Below the pieces are notes generated by a model. The model was given only the letters and a program-made list of their open reading frames with translations. It made no database searches and was not told the origin of the DNA. The position numbers were made by a program, and so were the translations under genes. A stretch of DNA of 64,000 bases, from NCBI RefSeq assembly GCF_002001105.1, contig NZ_MUNP01000050.1, forward strand, positions 43,588 through 107,587. The letters are read 5' to 3'. The stretch comes from Rhodanobacter sp. C06 (GTDB taxonomy: Bacteria; Pseudomonadota; Gammaproteobacteria; Xanthomonadales; Rhodanobacteraceae). This document shows, in pieces, positions 54,520 to 61,749 of this stretch (position 1 is its first letter; every line of letters starts with the position of its first letter).

Positions 54520-54587
54520 GTAGGAGCGCACCCTGTGCGCGATGACGCTTTTCGCGAAGAGCTTTCGCGCACAGGGTGCGCTCCTAC
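54520..54587. repeat. REP-like palindrome, copy 2
   Basis: Arms GTAGGAGCGCACCCTGTGCG and its complement, 68 bases in all, between prpB and prpC. It is nearly identical in the arms to 46370-46435. Confidence 0.75.
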
Positions 54588-54637
54588 ACGCTCCGTTTTC
54601 CGCCGTTTCGCAATCCCTGCATCACAGGAGACACCCG

Positions 54638-55783
54638 ATGACCGAGCAAGTCCTTCCCAAGGCCAAGAAGTCCGTCGCCCTGTCCGGCGTGGCCGCGGGC
54701 AACACCGCGCTGTGCACGGTGGGCCGCAGCGGCAACGACCTGCACTACCGCGGCTATGACATCCATGACCTGGCGGCAAAGGGCTGCTTCGAGGAAGTGG
54801 CACACCTCTTGGTTTACGGCGTGCTGCCGAACTGGACCGAACTGCAGAACTACAAGGCCAGGCTGAAGCGCCTGCGCGGCCTGCCGGCACCGGTGAAGAG
54901 TGCGCTGGAACTGCTGCCCGCCGCCACCCACCCGATGGACGTGCTCCGCACCGGCTGCTCGGTGCTGGGCACCGTGCTGCCGGAAAAGGACGATCACAAC
55001 ATCACCGGCGCGCGCGACATCGCCGACCGTCTGATGGCCAGCTTCGGCTCGATGCTGCTGTACTGGTACCACTTCAGCCACAACGGCAAGCGCGTCGAGA
55101 CCCAAACCGACGACGACTCCATCGCCGCGCACTTCCTGCACGTGCTGCACGGCAGGAAGCCCAGCGAGCTGCACGCGAACGCGCTGGACAAGTCGCTGGT
55201 GCTGTACGCCGAGCACGAGTTCAACGCCTCCACTTTCGCCGCACGCGTGATCGCCGGCACCGGTTCGGACATGTATTCGGCGCTGACCGGCGCGATCGGC
55301 GCGCTGCGTGGCCCCAAGCACGGCGGCGCGAACGAGGTGGCGATGGAGATCATCGCGCGCTACCGCAACGCCGCCGAGGCCGAGGCCGACATCCGCGCCC
55401 GCGTCGAGCGCAAGGAGATCGTGATCGGCTTCGGCCATCCGGTCTACACGGTGTCCGATCCGCGCAACGAGATCATCAAGGAGATCTCGCGCAAGCTGTG
55501 CACGGACGGCGGCAACCCGGTGCTGTTCGAGGTGTCCGAGCGCATCGAGAAGGTGATGGGCGAGATCAAGAAGATGTTCCCGAACCTCGACTGGTTCTCG
55601 GCCAGTGCGTACCACATGATGGGCGTGCCGACGGCGATGTTCACGCCGCTGTTCGTGATCGCGCGTACCTCCGGCTGGAGCGCGCACGTGATCGAGCAGC
55701 GCCAGGACGGCAAGATCATCCGTCCCAGCGCGAACTACACCGGGCCGGAAGACCAGGTTTACGTGCCGATCGACAAGCGTTGA
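54638..55783 (+). CDS. prpC: 2-Methylcitrate synthase
   Basis: A 381-residue citrate synthase-family enzyme. It starts [20 protein letters not shown], with the catalytic motifs [26 protein letters not shown] and the C-terminal [34 protein letters not shown]. It condenses propionyl-CoA with oxaloacetate. CAGGAG precedes the ATG, and a strong terminator follows at 55808-55830. The usual partner prpD is 6 kb away, behind the secretion cluster. Confidence 0.95.
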   Translation: MTEQVLPKAKKSVALSGVAAGNTALCTVGRSGNDLHYRGYDIHDLAAKGCFEEVAHLLVYGVLPNWTELQNYKARLKRLRGLPAPVKSALELLPAATHPMDVLRTGCSVLGTVLPEKDDHNITGARDIADRLMASFGSMLLYWYHFSHNGKRVETQTDDDSIAAHFLHVLHGRKPSELHANALDKSLVLYAEHEFNASTFAARVIAGTGSDMYSALTGAIGALRGPKHGGANEVAMEIIARYRNAAEAEADIRARVERKEIVIGFGHPVYTVSDPRNEIIKEISRKLCTDGGNPVLFEVSERIEKVMGEIKKMFPNLDWFSASAYHMMGVPTAMFTPLFVIARTSGWSAHVIEQRQDGKIIRPSANYTGPEDQVYVPIDKR

Positions 55784-55807
55784 AGCGTCGGTAATCCGAA
55801 ACAGGGA

Positions 55808-55830
55808 GGGAGCCGCGAGGCTCCCTTTTT
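55808..55830 (+). terminator. Intrinsic terminator of prpC
   Basis: A 7-bp stem GGGAGCC / GGCTCCC with a GCGA tetraloop followed by TTTTT. Confidence 0.9.
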
Positions 55831-55872
55831 CGTGGCCGTGCCGAGGCGTTCGCGCTGCCGGCGCTTGCACTC

Positions 55873-55990
55873 GTTACAGGTGTTGCAGATTTGATACAGG
55901 TCTCGACATCACGAATCCCTGGGCTCCGGAGCCTTGTTCTGCAGCATCGGAGGAGATGAGGCGGCAATCCCGCCCGATGCAACCTGTAAC
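55873..55990. promoter_or_regulatory. Three TACAGG-type repeats upstream of the secretion cluster
   Basis: GTTACAGG at 55873-55880 and GATACAGG at 55893-55900 are direct copies 20 bases apart (two helical turns). CCTGTAAC at 55983-55990 is the same word on the other strand. They lie 100-215 bases upstream of a sigma-54-like element, where an activator would bind. Nothing else is visible in the 460 bases between the prpC terminator and the next ATG. Confidence 0.45.
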
Positions 55991-56087
55991 GCGGCTGGAA
56001 CAGTGCATGCGGCGGGCTGATGCCACGTTGCCGATGCAATGACCCCAACTACCTGATTTGCAGATGAATTATTCGCGCATGTCCGCT

Positions 56088-56103
56088 TGGCATTGCCCTT
56101 GCC
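56088..56103 (+). promoter_or_regulatory. Sigma-54-like -24/-12 element
   Basis: TGGCAT-N5-TTGCC matches the sigma-54 consensus TGGCAC-N5-TTGCW except at two positions, with the correct GG-GC spacing. It lies about 190 bases upstream of the glycine-rich gene. Confidence 0.4.
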
Positions 56104-56292
56104 AGTTCAGCTTGCTGCACACGCAAGACTAGGCGGGATAGCCCAAGTCAACCAGGGGATTCCCGAGCACAACCGCAATCCGGCACAAGCCGGGAAGTGG
56201 CGGCGGTGTCTGGCGCTGCAGGCAACCGGTTCCGGCATCAGCCGGAATTGACGATGCAAGTCCTGATCGGGCTTTTCCAAGGAGAACGAACC

Positions 56293-57195
56293 ATGCGCAA
56301 GACACTCATCGCTACCGCCATCTGCCTGGGCCTGGGTTTCAGCATCTCGGCCATGGCCGACCACAACCATCAGACCAACGCCGGCGGCACCAACGCCCAG
56401 GACAGCTCGGCGGCGCTGCAGAACGTGGCCAACCAGAACAACTCCAACAACACCAGCAATTCGAACAACACCAGCAGTTCCAACAACACCACGACCACGC
56501 TCAACACCGTTGTGGCGAACAGCGTGCTCAATGGTTCGGTATCGGGCGTCGGCGTCTCCGGCATCGGCAACAGCGCGATGAACTCGGGCAACGCCAATGG
56601 CGGTCACGGCGGGCTCGGCTTGGGCGTGGGTGCCACCTCTGCCCCAGGCGGCAACGGCGGCGATGCGCACAGCCATAGCGGTGACGGCGGAGCGGGGCTG
56701 GGCCTGAGCGCCGCGGTAGGCGGCTCCAACTCGGCTGATGGCGGCAACAGCAACGGCAGCGCTGGCGACGGCACGAACGGCAGTCTGGCGGCGAACGGTG
56801 GTCACCATGGTTCGGGCAATGGTGGCAACGGTGGTAACAACTCGAGTTCGGCCGGTGGCGGCAACGGCTCATGGGCAGGCGGCGCAGGCGGCAGCGGCTC
56901 CGCCGACGCGAGCAGCGGCTCGGGCTCGGGCACGGGCGGCAACAGCGGCGACAGCGCCAGCATGGGCGGCGCGGGCGGCGCCGGTGGCACGGGCGGCTCG
57001 GGCATGGGCGCGGGCGGCATGGGCGGCGCTGGCGGGACGGCCGCGGCGGATGCCGGCAGTTTCGACATGTCCAACCAGATGACCGGTACGGCCGTGGGCG
57101 CAGCCGGCATCGCAGTGATCGCGCAGAACAGCGGCGCGGCGGCACTCGTGCAGCAGAGCGTGAATGTGCAGGCCAACCTCACGGTCGGCCACTGA
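56293..57195 (+). CDS. Glycine-rich secreted protein, probable major fibre subunit
   Basis: A 300-residue secreted protein with a signal peptide (residues 1-22, ISAMA). The mature part opens with an Asn/Ser/Thr-rich segment (QNVANQNNSNN), then about 170 residues of Gly/Ser/Ala-rich low-complexity sequence. It ends with a compact domain containing IAQNSGAAALVQQSVNVQAN. That C-terminal motif (QN-x6-VQ) recurs in the proteins at 57352 and 58450. Composition and position suggest the main subunit of an amyloid-like surface fibre; there is no similarity to named fibre proteins that I can assert. An AAGGAG ribosome site precedes the ATG. Confidence 0.75.
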   Translation: MRKTLIATAICLGLGFSISAMADHNHQTNAGGTNAQDSSAALQNVANQNNSNNTSNSNNTSSSNNTTTTLNTVVANSVLNGSVSGVGVSGIGNSAMNSGNANGGHGGLGLGVGATSAPGGNGGDAHSHSGDGGAGLGLSAAVGGSNSADGGNSNGSAGDGTNGSLAANGGHHGSGNGGNGGNNSSSAGGGNGSWAGGAGGSGSADASSGSGSGTGGNSGDSASMGGAGGAGGTGGSGMGAGGMGGAGGTAAADAGSFDMSNQMTGTAVGAAGIAVIAQNSGAAALVQQSVNVQANLTVGH

Positions 57196-57204
57196 TGGAA
57201 CCTC

Positions 57205-57234
57205 CCGCGGTGGGGCGCGAACGCCCCACCGCGG
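57205..57234 (+). terminator. Strong intra-cluster hairpin
   Basis: A perfect 13-bp stem CCGCGGTGGGGCG / CGCCCCACCGCGG with a CGAA tetraloop lies nine bases after the glycine-rich gene. Only a weak T-run (CTTT) follows, so it may both protect the first mRNA and reduce read-through. Confidence 0.65.
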
Positions 57235-57351
57235 CTTTGCGGCGACTGCGTGCCACGAGGGAGCCGGAAGTGGGCAGCCATGCATGGGCAGCCGTGCGTG
57301 ACACCCGACGGCGTCCTCCGCGACAGGCAGTCGCGGCGGGAGTACAGAATC

Positions 57352-57759
57352 ATGCGAACGTTCCGATTCGGTTGCGGGTTCCTGCTGTTGCTTTGCGTCG
57401 CAAGTCTTGATGCGCTGGCGACGGACGCGCCGCGGTCCGCCGTGCCGGCGCCCCGGACGGGCGCCACGACAGCTCTCGTGGCGGCACCGGCGCAGTCCGC
57501 CTATGTCGACGGCCTGGGCACCAGCGTCAGCGGTTCCACCCTGGCGCAATCGCGCGGCGGCATCGAGACGACCACCGAAACCATGACGCTCAACGGCTCG
57601 GTGGACCACAACACCGACAACCACGTGGTGACCGGATCCAACCTGATCGACGGCGGCGCGTTCAGTGGTGCGGTTGGCTTGCCGACGGTGATCCAGAACT
57701 CCGGCAACAACGTGCTGATCCAGTCCGGCATCATCGTCAACGTGCAGTTCAAGCCATGA
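57352..57759 (+). CDS. Secreted protein with double-glycine-like motif
   Basis: A 135-residue exported protein (signal peptide residues 1-23). Residues 59-70 read VSGSTLAQSRGG, matching the layout of double-glycine leader sites: hydrophobic at -12, S at -11, L at -7, GG at -2/-1. The following part is Thr/Asn-rich and ends with VIQNSGNNVLIQSGIIVNVQF, the same motif as in the glycine-rich subunit. It is probably a minor fibre subunit or nucleator, processed by the C39 peptidase encoded next. Its stop overlaps that gene by ATGA. A GGGAG ribosome site is present. Confidence 0.75.
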   Translation: MRTFRFGCGFLLLLCVASLDALATDAPRSAVPAPRTGATTALVAAPAQSAYVDGLGTSVSGSTLAQSRGGIETTTETMTLNGSVDHNTDNHVVTGSNLIDGGAFSGAVGLPTVIQNSGNNVLIQSGIIVNVQFKP

Positions 57760-58445
57760 GCAGGATGCTCCCGGCGCTTGCGATCGTGCTGGCTCTGGCC
57801 TGGTCCGGCGGCGTGCTGGCCGGGTCGGTGGAGATCAACGGCGGTACGGGCTCGACCTACACGCTGCATCTGACCACCATCAAGGAAGCGAAATTCAGGA
57901 ACACCATCCGGCAGAGGTACGACTTCAGTTGCGGCTCCGCCGCCGTGGCCACCTTGCTGACCTACCAGTACGGCTATCCGGTCACCGAGCAGGCGGCATT
58001 CGCGCAGATGTACGCACACGGCGACCGCGCCAAGATCAGCAAGGAAGGCTTCTCCCTGCTGGACATCAAGAACTACCTGCAGACGCTCGGTTTCGAGGCC
58101 GACGGCTTCCGCCTGTCGCTGGACAAGCTCGCCCAGGAGCACCTGCCGGCGATCGTGCTGATCGTGGTGAATCGCTACCACCATTTCGTGGTCGTCAAGG
58201 GTCTGCTGGACGGTCGCGTGCTGGTGGGCGATCCCGCCTTGGGCACGCGCTCGATTCCGCGCGAACGGTTCGAAAAAATGTGGCAGGACAAGTTGCTGTT
58301 CGTGATTCACAACCGGCGCGATGAAGCGCACTTCAACCTGGTCAGCGACTGGCGCGCGGCGCCTCTTGCGCCGCTGGGCATGGGCATCGACCGACGCCTG
58401 ATGGATTACACCACCATGCCGAAGTTCGGGCCCGGGCAGTACTGA
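57756..58445 (+). CDS. Periplasmic C39 family cysteine peptidase
   Basis: A 229-residue peptidase with a signal peptide (residues 1-22). C39 catalytic residues are all visible: Gln53 (oxyanion) and Cys59 in QRYDFSCGSAA, His143 in RYHHFVVVKG and Asp159 in VGDPALG. Unlike bacteriocin exporters it has no ABC transporter domain, and the export signal puts it in the periplasm, as in FapD of Pseudomonas. C39 peptidases cut after double glycines, and three neighbours carry such a motif. ATGA overlap with the upstream gene. Confidence 0.85.
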   Translation: MSRMLPALAIVLALAWSGGVLAGSVEINGGTGSTYTLHLTTIKEAKFRNTIRQRYDFSCGSAAVATLLTYQYGYPVTEQAAFAQMYAHGDRAKISKEGFSLLDIKNYLQTLGFEADGFRLSLDKLAQEHLPAIVLIVVNRYHHFVVVKGLLDGRVLVGDPALGTRSIPRERFEKMWQDKLLFVIHNRRDEAHFNLVSDWRAAPLAPLGMGIDRRLMDYTTMPKFGPGQY

Positions 58446-58449
58446 GGTG

Positions 58450-59286
58450 ATGGTGATGCAAAGCAAGAATCCAAAATCGAGAACGGGTCTGCGAGTCGTG
58501 TTGCCCTTGTGTCTGCTCGGCAGCGCAGGCGTCGCCCATGCCATGCCCGGCAGCGAGGCGGGCAACGCCGCCCCCCAGCCACAGCCATCGACGGCGCCGT
58601 CGGCGGATCAGGCACCGCCCGATATCGCCGGCCTCGGGCAGCCGGTCAGCGACGCCAACCTCGACCATGCGCGTGGCGGTTTCGATCTCGGCGGCGGCTT
58701 GGTGGCCTCGTTCGGCCTGCAGGAGGAGACCTACATCAACGGCCTCCTGGTGATGTCCACGAGCATCAATATCCCGGACATCAGCAAGATCACGCAGCAA
58801 CAGGCCGCCGCTCTGGCATCGACGCTCGACGGCTTGAACCTCGTGCAGAACGGACCGGACAACGGAGTCGTTCCCGGCAAGTCAGCCACCGCGCCCAATA
58901 CCGGTTCGACCGCCCAGTCATCCAGCCCTCCGGCGGCAGTGACCGGATCGAACGCATCGAACGGCGCCGTCGTCGCGCATGTTCCGAATCAGCGGAGCAC
59001 CATCACGCCCGCCGTGGATGCGCCACCGGAAACGGTTGGCGTGCCTGTGCTCGGTGCCGGCGGCGTGGGTTCGGCAGCCACCCGGAACAACCTGGGCGCC
59101 GCAGCCGCGGCATCCGCGCTCGTGCAGGGTGGGGGATTGGCACAAGTCATTCAGAACACCTTGGACAATCAATCCATCCAGACCTTGACCACGCTCAACG
59201 TCTCGGTGAACACGTTGCAGGCGCTGCGCCAGATGAATCTGCAGAGCACCTTGCAGTCGGCGCAAATGCTCTCGTTCGGGCATTGA
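58450..59286 (+). CDS. Secreted protein with double-glycine-like motif and QN motif
   Basis: A 278-residue exported protein (signal peptide about 1-31, VAHA). A Pro/Ala/Gln-rich linker leads to VSDANLDHARGG (residues 66-77), a double-glycine-like site, then FDLGGGLVASFG and a region rich in Ser/Thr/Pro. The C-terminal domain has VIQNTLDNQSIQTLTTLNVSVN, the shared QN-x6-IQ motif, and ends MLSFGH. It probably belongs to the fibre or helps its assembly. The start is uncertain among GTG 58447, ATG 58450 and ATG 58456. It begins just after the C39 peptidase gene. Confidence 0.75.
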   Translation: MVMQSKNPKSRTGLRVVLPLCLLGSAGVAHAMPGSEAGNAAPQPQPSTAPSADQAPPDIAGLGQPVSDANLDHARGGFDLGGGLVASFGLQEETYINGLLVMSTSINIPDISKITQQQAAALASTLDGLNLVQNGPDNGVVPGKSATAPNTGSTAQSSSPPAAVTGSNASNGAVVAHVPNQRSTITPAVDAPPETVGVPVLGAGGVGSAATRNNLGAAAAASALVQGGGLAQVIQNTLDNQSIQTLTTLNVSVNTLQALRQMNLQSTLQSAQMLSFGH

Positions 59287-59360
59287 GCGCCACGCGAACG
59301 CTGCCTGCGCGTGCCTGATGGTGCCGAAGTCTCCCACGATCGGTTAGACAAGGAGCTGAA

Positions 59361-60773
59361 ATGGAACGCAAAAGTCGGCAATGGGCATGCGCGGCCAGCT
59401 GCGTCGGGTTGATGGCGTTCGGTGGTTTGGCGAGCGCGCAGGAAGCGTCGCCGCCCGCGTCGCCCGCCGAGGCGGGACACGGGTCGTCCGCCGATGCAGG
59501 ACATGGCGATCCATCGTCTTCCGCGTCGATACGCCAGCGGTTGCAGCAGCAGGATGCGGAGATCGACGCGATGCGCCACCAGATCGATGCGCAGATGGCG
59601 CAGCTCAAGCTGATGCGCCAGCAGCTGGCCCAGCAAGCGGCCGACTATGCATCGCTGCGTCACGCGGTCGGCGTGCGCGAGCTGGATCAACAGCGTGGTG
59701 GCAACCTGCAAACGACCGGGGTGAATTCGCCGACGCAAGCCATGCCGGTCGCATCCGCCGTGCAAACGGTGACGGCCGCCCATCCTCAGGAGGTTGGCCA
59801 GGCGCCGCCGAAGGATACCCGTCCACCCGAGGTGGCCCCCATCACCAACCAGCCCGGCGTGTTGACGCCGAGGCACAGCTTCGTGCTGGAGCCCTCGTAC
59901 CAGTTCGGTTACTCCGCCGCCAACCAGGTCGATCTGGTGGGCTACACCATCATCCCGGCCATCCTGATCGGCCTGATCGACATCCGCACGGTGCGCACCA
60001 CCAGCCACACCGTGACGCTCACCGGGCGCTATGGCCTCACCAATCGCCTCGAACTGGAGGTGCGCGTGCCGTATGTCTGGGAGGGCAGCAACATCGTCAG
60101 CCGCGAGGTGTTCACCGGCACGGCGACGAACAACGTGCTGAGTTCCAGCGGCAGCGGCCTCGGCGACATCGAGGCCACCGCGCGCTATCAGTTCAACGAC
60201 GGTGGCGCGGACAAGCCGTATTACATCGGCTGGCTCCGTTTCAAATCCCGTACCGGCCAGGACCCCTTCGACGTGCGCACCGACTGCCAGACGCGCTGCA
60301 TCGAGAATGTCACCGGCACGGGCCTGCCGCTGGAGTTGCCGACCGGCTCGGGCTTCTATTCCCTGCAGCCCGGACTCACCTGGCTGCTGCCGTCCGATCC
60401 CGTGGTGATCTTCGGCAACCTCAGCTACATGTACAACTTCGAACGGCACAACGTGTCCGAGAACCTGGTGGTCGGCAAGCAGTTCATCGGCAACGTGAAG
60501 GTGGGCAATGTCGCCGATGCCAGCATCGGCGTCGGTTTCGCGATGAACGACAAGGTGTCGTTGAGCCTCGGTTACGACCAGAGCTTCATCGGCGTGACGC
60601 GCGAGGCCGGCTCCAAGGTGCCGGGCTCGACCAAGATCTGGCTGGGCTCGCTGCTGGTGGGCGGCTCCTATCGCATCAACCCCAAGCGGACCTTGAACTT
60701 CACGCTGGGCGTCGGCGTGACCCGCGATACACCCGATGTGCTGATGACGTTGCGCATGCCGATGGCGTTCTGA
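59361..60773 (+). CDS. FapF-like outer-membrane pore with N-terminal coiled coil
   Basis: A 470-residue outer-membrane protein. After the signal peptide (residues 1-26) comes a coiled-coil stretch (about 56-100, IRQRLQQQDAEIDAMRHQID). A double-glycine-like site follows at 103-114 (VGVRELDQQRGG), then a linker and a beta-barrel from about residue 165 (SFVLEPSYQFGYSAANQVD) to the terminal phenylalanine (PMAF). Pseudomonas FapF, a trimeric pore that secretes amyloid subunits, has the same order of parts. It is the last gene of the cluster, 74 bases after the previous stop. AAGGAG ribosome site. Confidence 0.8.
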   Translation: MERKSRQWACAASCVGLMAFGGLASAQEASPPASPAEAGHGSSADAGHGDPSSSASIRQRLQQQDAEIDAMRHQIDAQMAQLKLMRQQLAQQAADYASLRHAVGVRELDQQRGGNLQTTGVNSPTQAMPVASAVQTVTAAHPQEVGQAPPKDTRPPEVAPITNQPGVLTPRHSFVLEPSYQFGYSAANQVDLVGYTIIPAILIGLIDIRTVRTTSHTVTLTGRYGLTNRLELEVRVPYVWEGSNIVSREVFTGTATNNVLSSSGSGLGDIEATARYQFNDGGADKPYYIGWLRFKSRTGQDPFDVRTDCQTRCIENVTGTGLPLELPTGSGFYSLQPGLTWLLPSDPVVIFGNLSYMYNFERHNVSENLVVGKQFIGNVKVGNVADASIGVGFAMNDKVSLSLGYDQSFIGVTREAGSKVPGSTKIWLGSLLVGGSYRINPKRTLNFTLGVGVTRDTPDVLMTLRMPMAF

Positions 60774-60789
60774 GGGTAGCGCCGGCCGG

Positions 60790-61464
60790 TCAGGTTGCTG
60801 CGGGTCGGCACCGACGCCGCCGCAGCCAGCCGCCACCACAGACGCCGACCACCAGCGCCGCGTCGAGCAGGTATTTGACCCAGGCATGTGTCGCGAACCA
60901 GCCCGACCACAGGTGGTCGTGGGCAACCATGCGCGCCGCGGTCCAGGCGATCGCGCCGGCGCCGAGGTAGACGATGACGGGGAAGCGCTCGATCAGCTTC
61001 AGGATCAGGGTCGAGCCCCACACCACCAGCGGCACGCTGATGGCCAGGCCAAGCACCACCAGCAGCAGGTTGCCGTGCGATGCGCCGGCGATCGCCAGCA
61101 CGTTGTCCAGCCCCATCAGCGCGTCGGCGACGATGATGGTGCGCAACGCGGCCCAGAAGCCGTCGGCGGCGGCGATGTCGTGCGACGCCTCGTCCTGCTT
61201 CAGCAGCTTCCAGGCGATCGGCAGCAGCAACAGGCCGCCGGCCAGCATCAGGCCGGGCAACTCCAGCAGCCAGACCACCACGGCGGTAAGCGCGATGCGC
61301 ACGGCGACGGCACCGAAGCTGCCCCAGAACACGGCCTTCTTCTGCAGCAGCGGGGGCAGCTTGCGCGCGGCCAGCGCGATCACGATGGCGTTGTCGCCGG
61401 CCAGCACGAGGTCGAGCAGGATGATGGTGGACAGGCCGGAGAGAAAGTTGGCTGGGAATTCCAT
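60790..61464 (-). CDS. TerC family membrane protein
   Basis: A 224-residue membrane protein of the TerC/YjbE family with about seven helices. It has the conserved acidic motifs LDLVLAGDNAIVIALAAR near the start and DALMGLDNVLAIAGASHGN in the second half. Members are linked to manganese export. A yybP-ykoY-type riboswitch precedes it at about 61520-61648, which supports a manganese role. The C-terminus ends in an Arg-rich tail. The gene converges on the secretion cluster. Confidence 0.9.
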   Translation of the reverse strand: MEFPANFLSGLSTIILLDLVLAGDNAIVIALAARKLPPLLQKKAVFWGSFGAVAVRIALTAVVVWLLELPGLMLAGGLLLLPIAWKLLKQDEASHDIAAADGFWAALRTIIVADALMGLDNVLAIAGASHGNLLLVVLGLAISVPLVVWGSTLILKLIERFPVIVYLGAGAIAWTAARMVAHDHLWSGWFATHAWVKYLLDAALVVGVCGGGWLRRRRCRPAAT

Positions 61465-61519
61465 GCGAGGGTCCGACGCGCCGAGCACATGCAGCGACGA
61501 CGGACGCGCGCAGGACCGT

Positions 61520-61648
61520 CGTCACCGCAAAAGTCTCGTTCGCGACATCGGCCGCCGCGGTGTCCGGAGCAAGGCATCGCTCGTGATGACGAACACCGCA
61601 CGGATGCATGGCCGCATCCGGAACTACTCCCCTTTGGGTGGTAGTCCG
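61520..61648 (-). ncRNA. Probable yybP-ykoY manganese riboswitch
   Basis: On the minus strand the leader of the TerC gene begins GGACTACC and contains the hallmark AAAGGGGAGTAG; the GTAGTTCC arm pairs with the start. The 3' half ends in GAGACTTTTGCGG, as in yybP-ykoY aptamers. It lies 56 bases upstream of the start. Assignment is by conserved elements and context. Confidence 0.7.
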
Positions 61649-61710
61649 GTCATTTTCGTGGCGGCCGGGGCAGGGGTCAAGCGCGCTGCGCTCCTGCCGG
61701 TGACGTGGGC

Positions 61711-61728
61711 CGGCTACAATGGGCGTTT
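61711..61728 (+). promoter_or_regulatory. prpD promoter -10 region
   Basis: CGGCTACAATGGGCGTTT contains a TACAAT -10 element and matches the region before prpB in 16 of 18 positions. Confidence 0.5.
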
Positions 61729-61749
61729 CTCCTCGCCGCGAGAACCGTC

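Noticed and set aside
56700..57060. Gly-rich low-complexity stretch as a possible tandem DNA repeat or assembly artefact
   Set aside because: The codons vary from unit to unit and the frame is maintained to a sensible C-terminal domain, so it reads as a real protein region.
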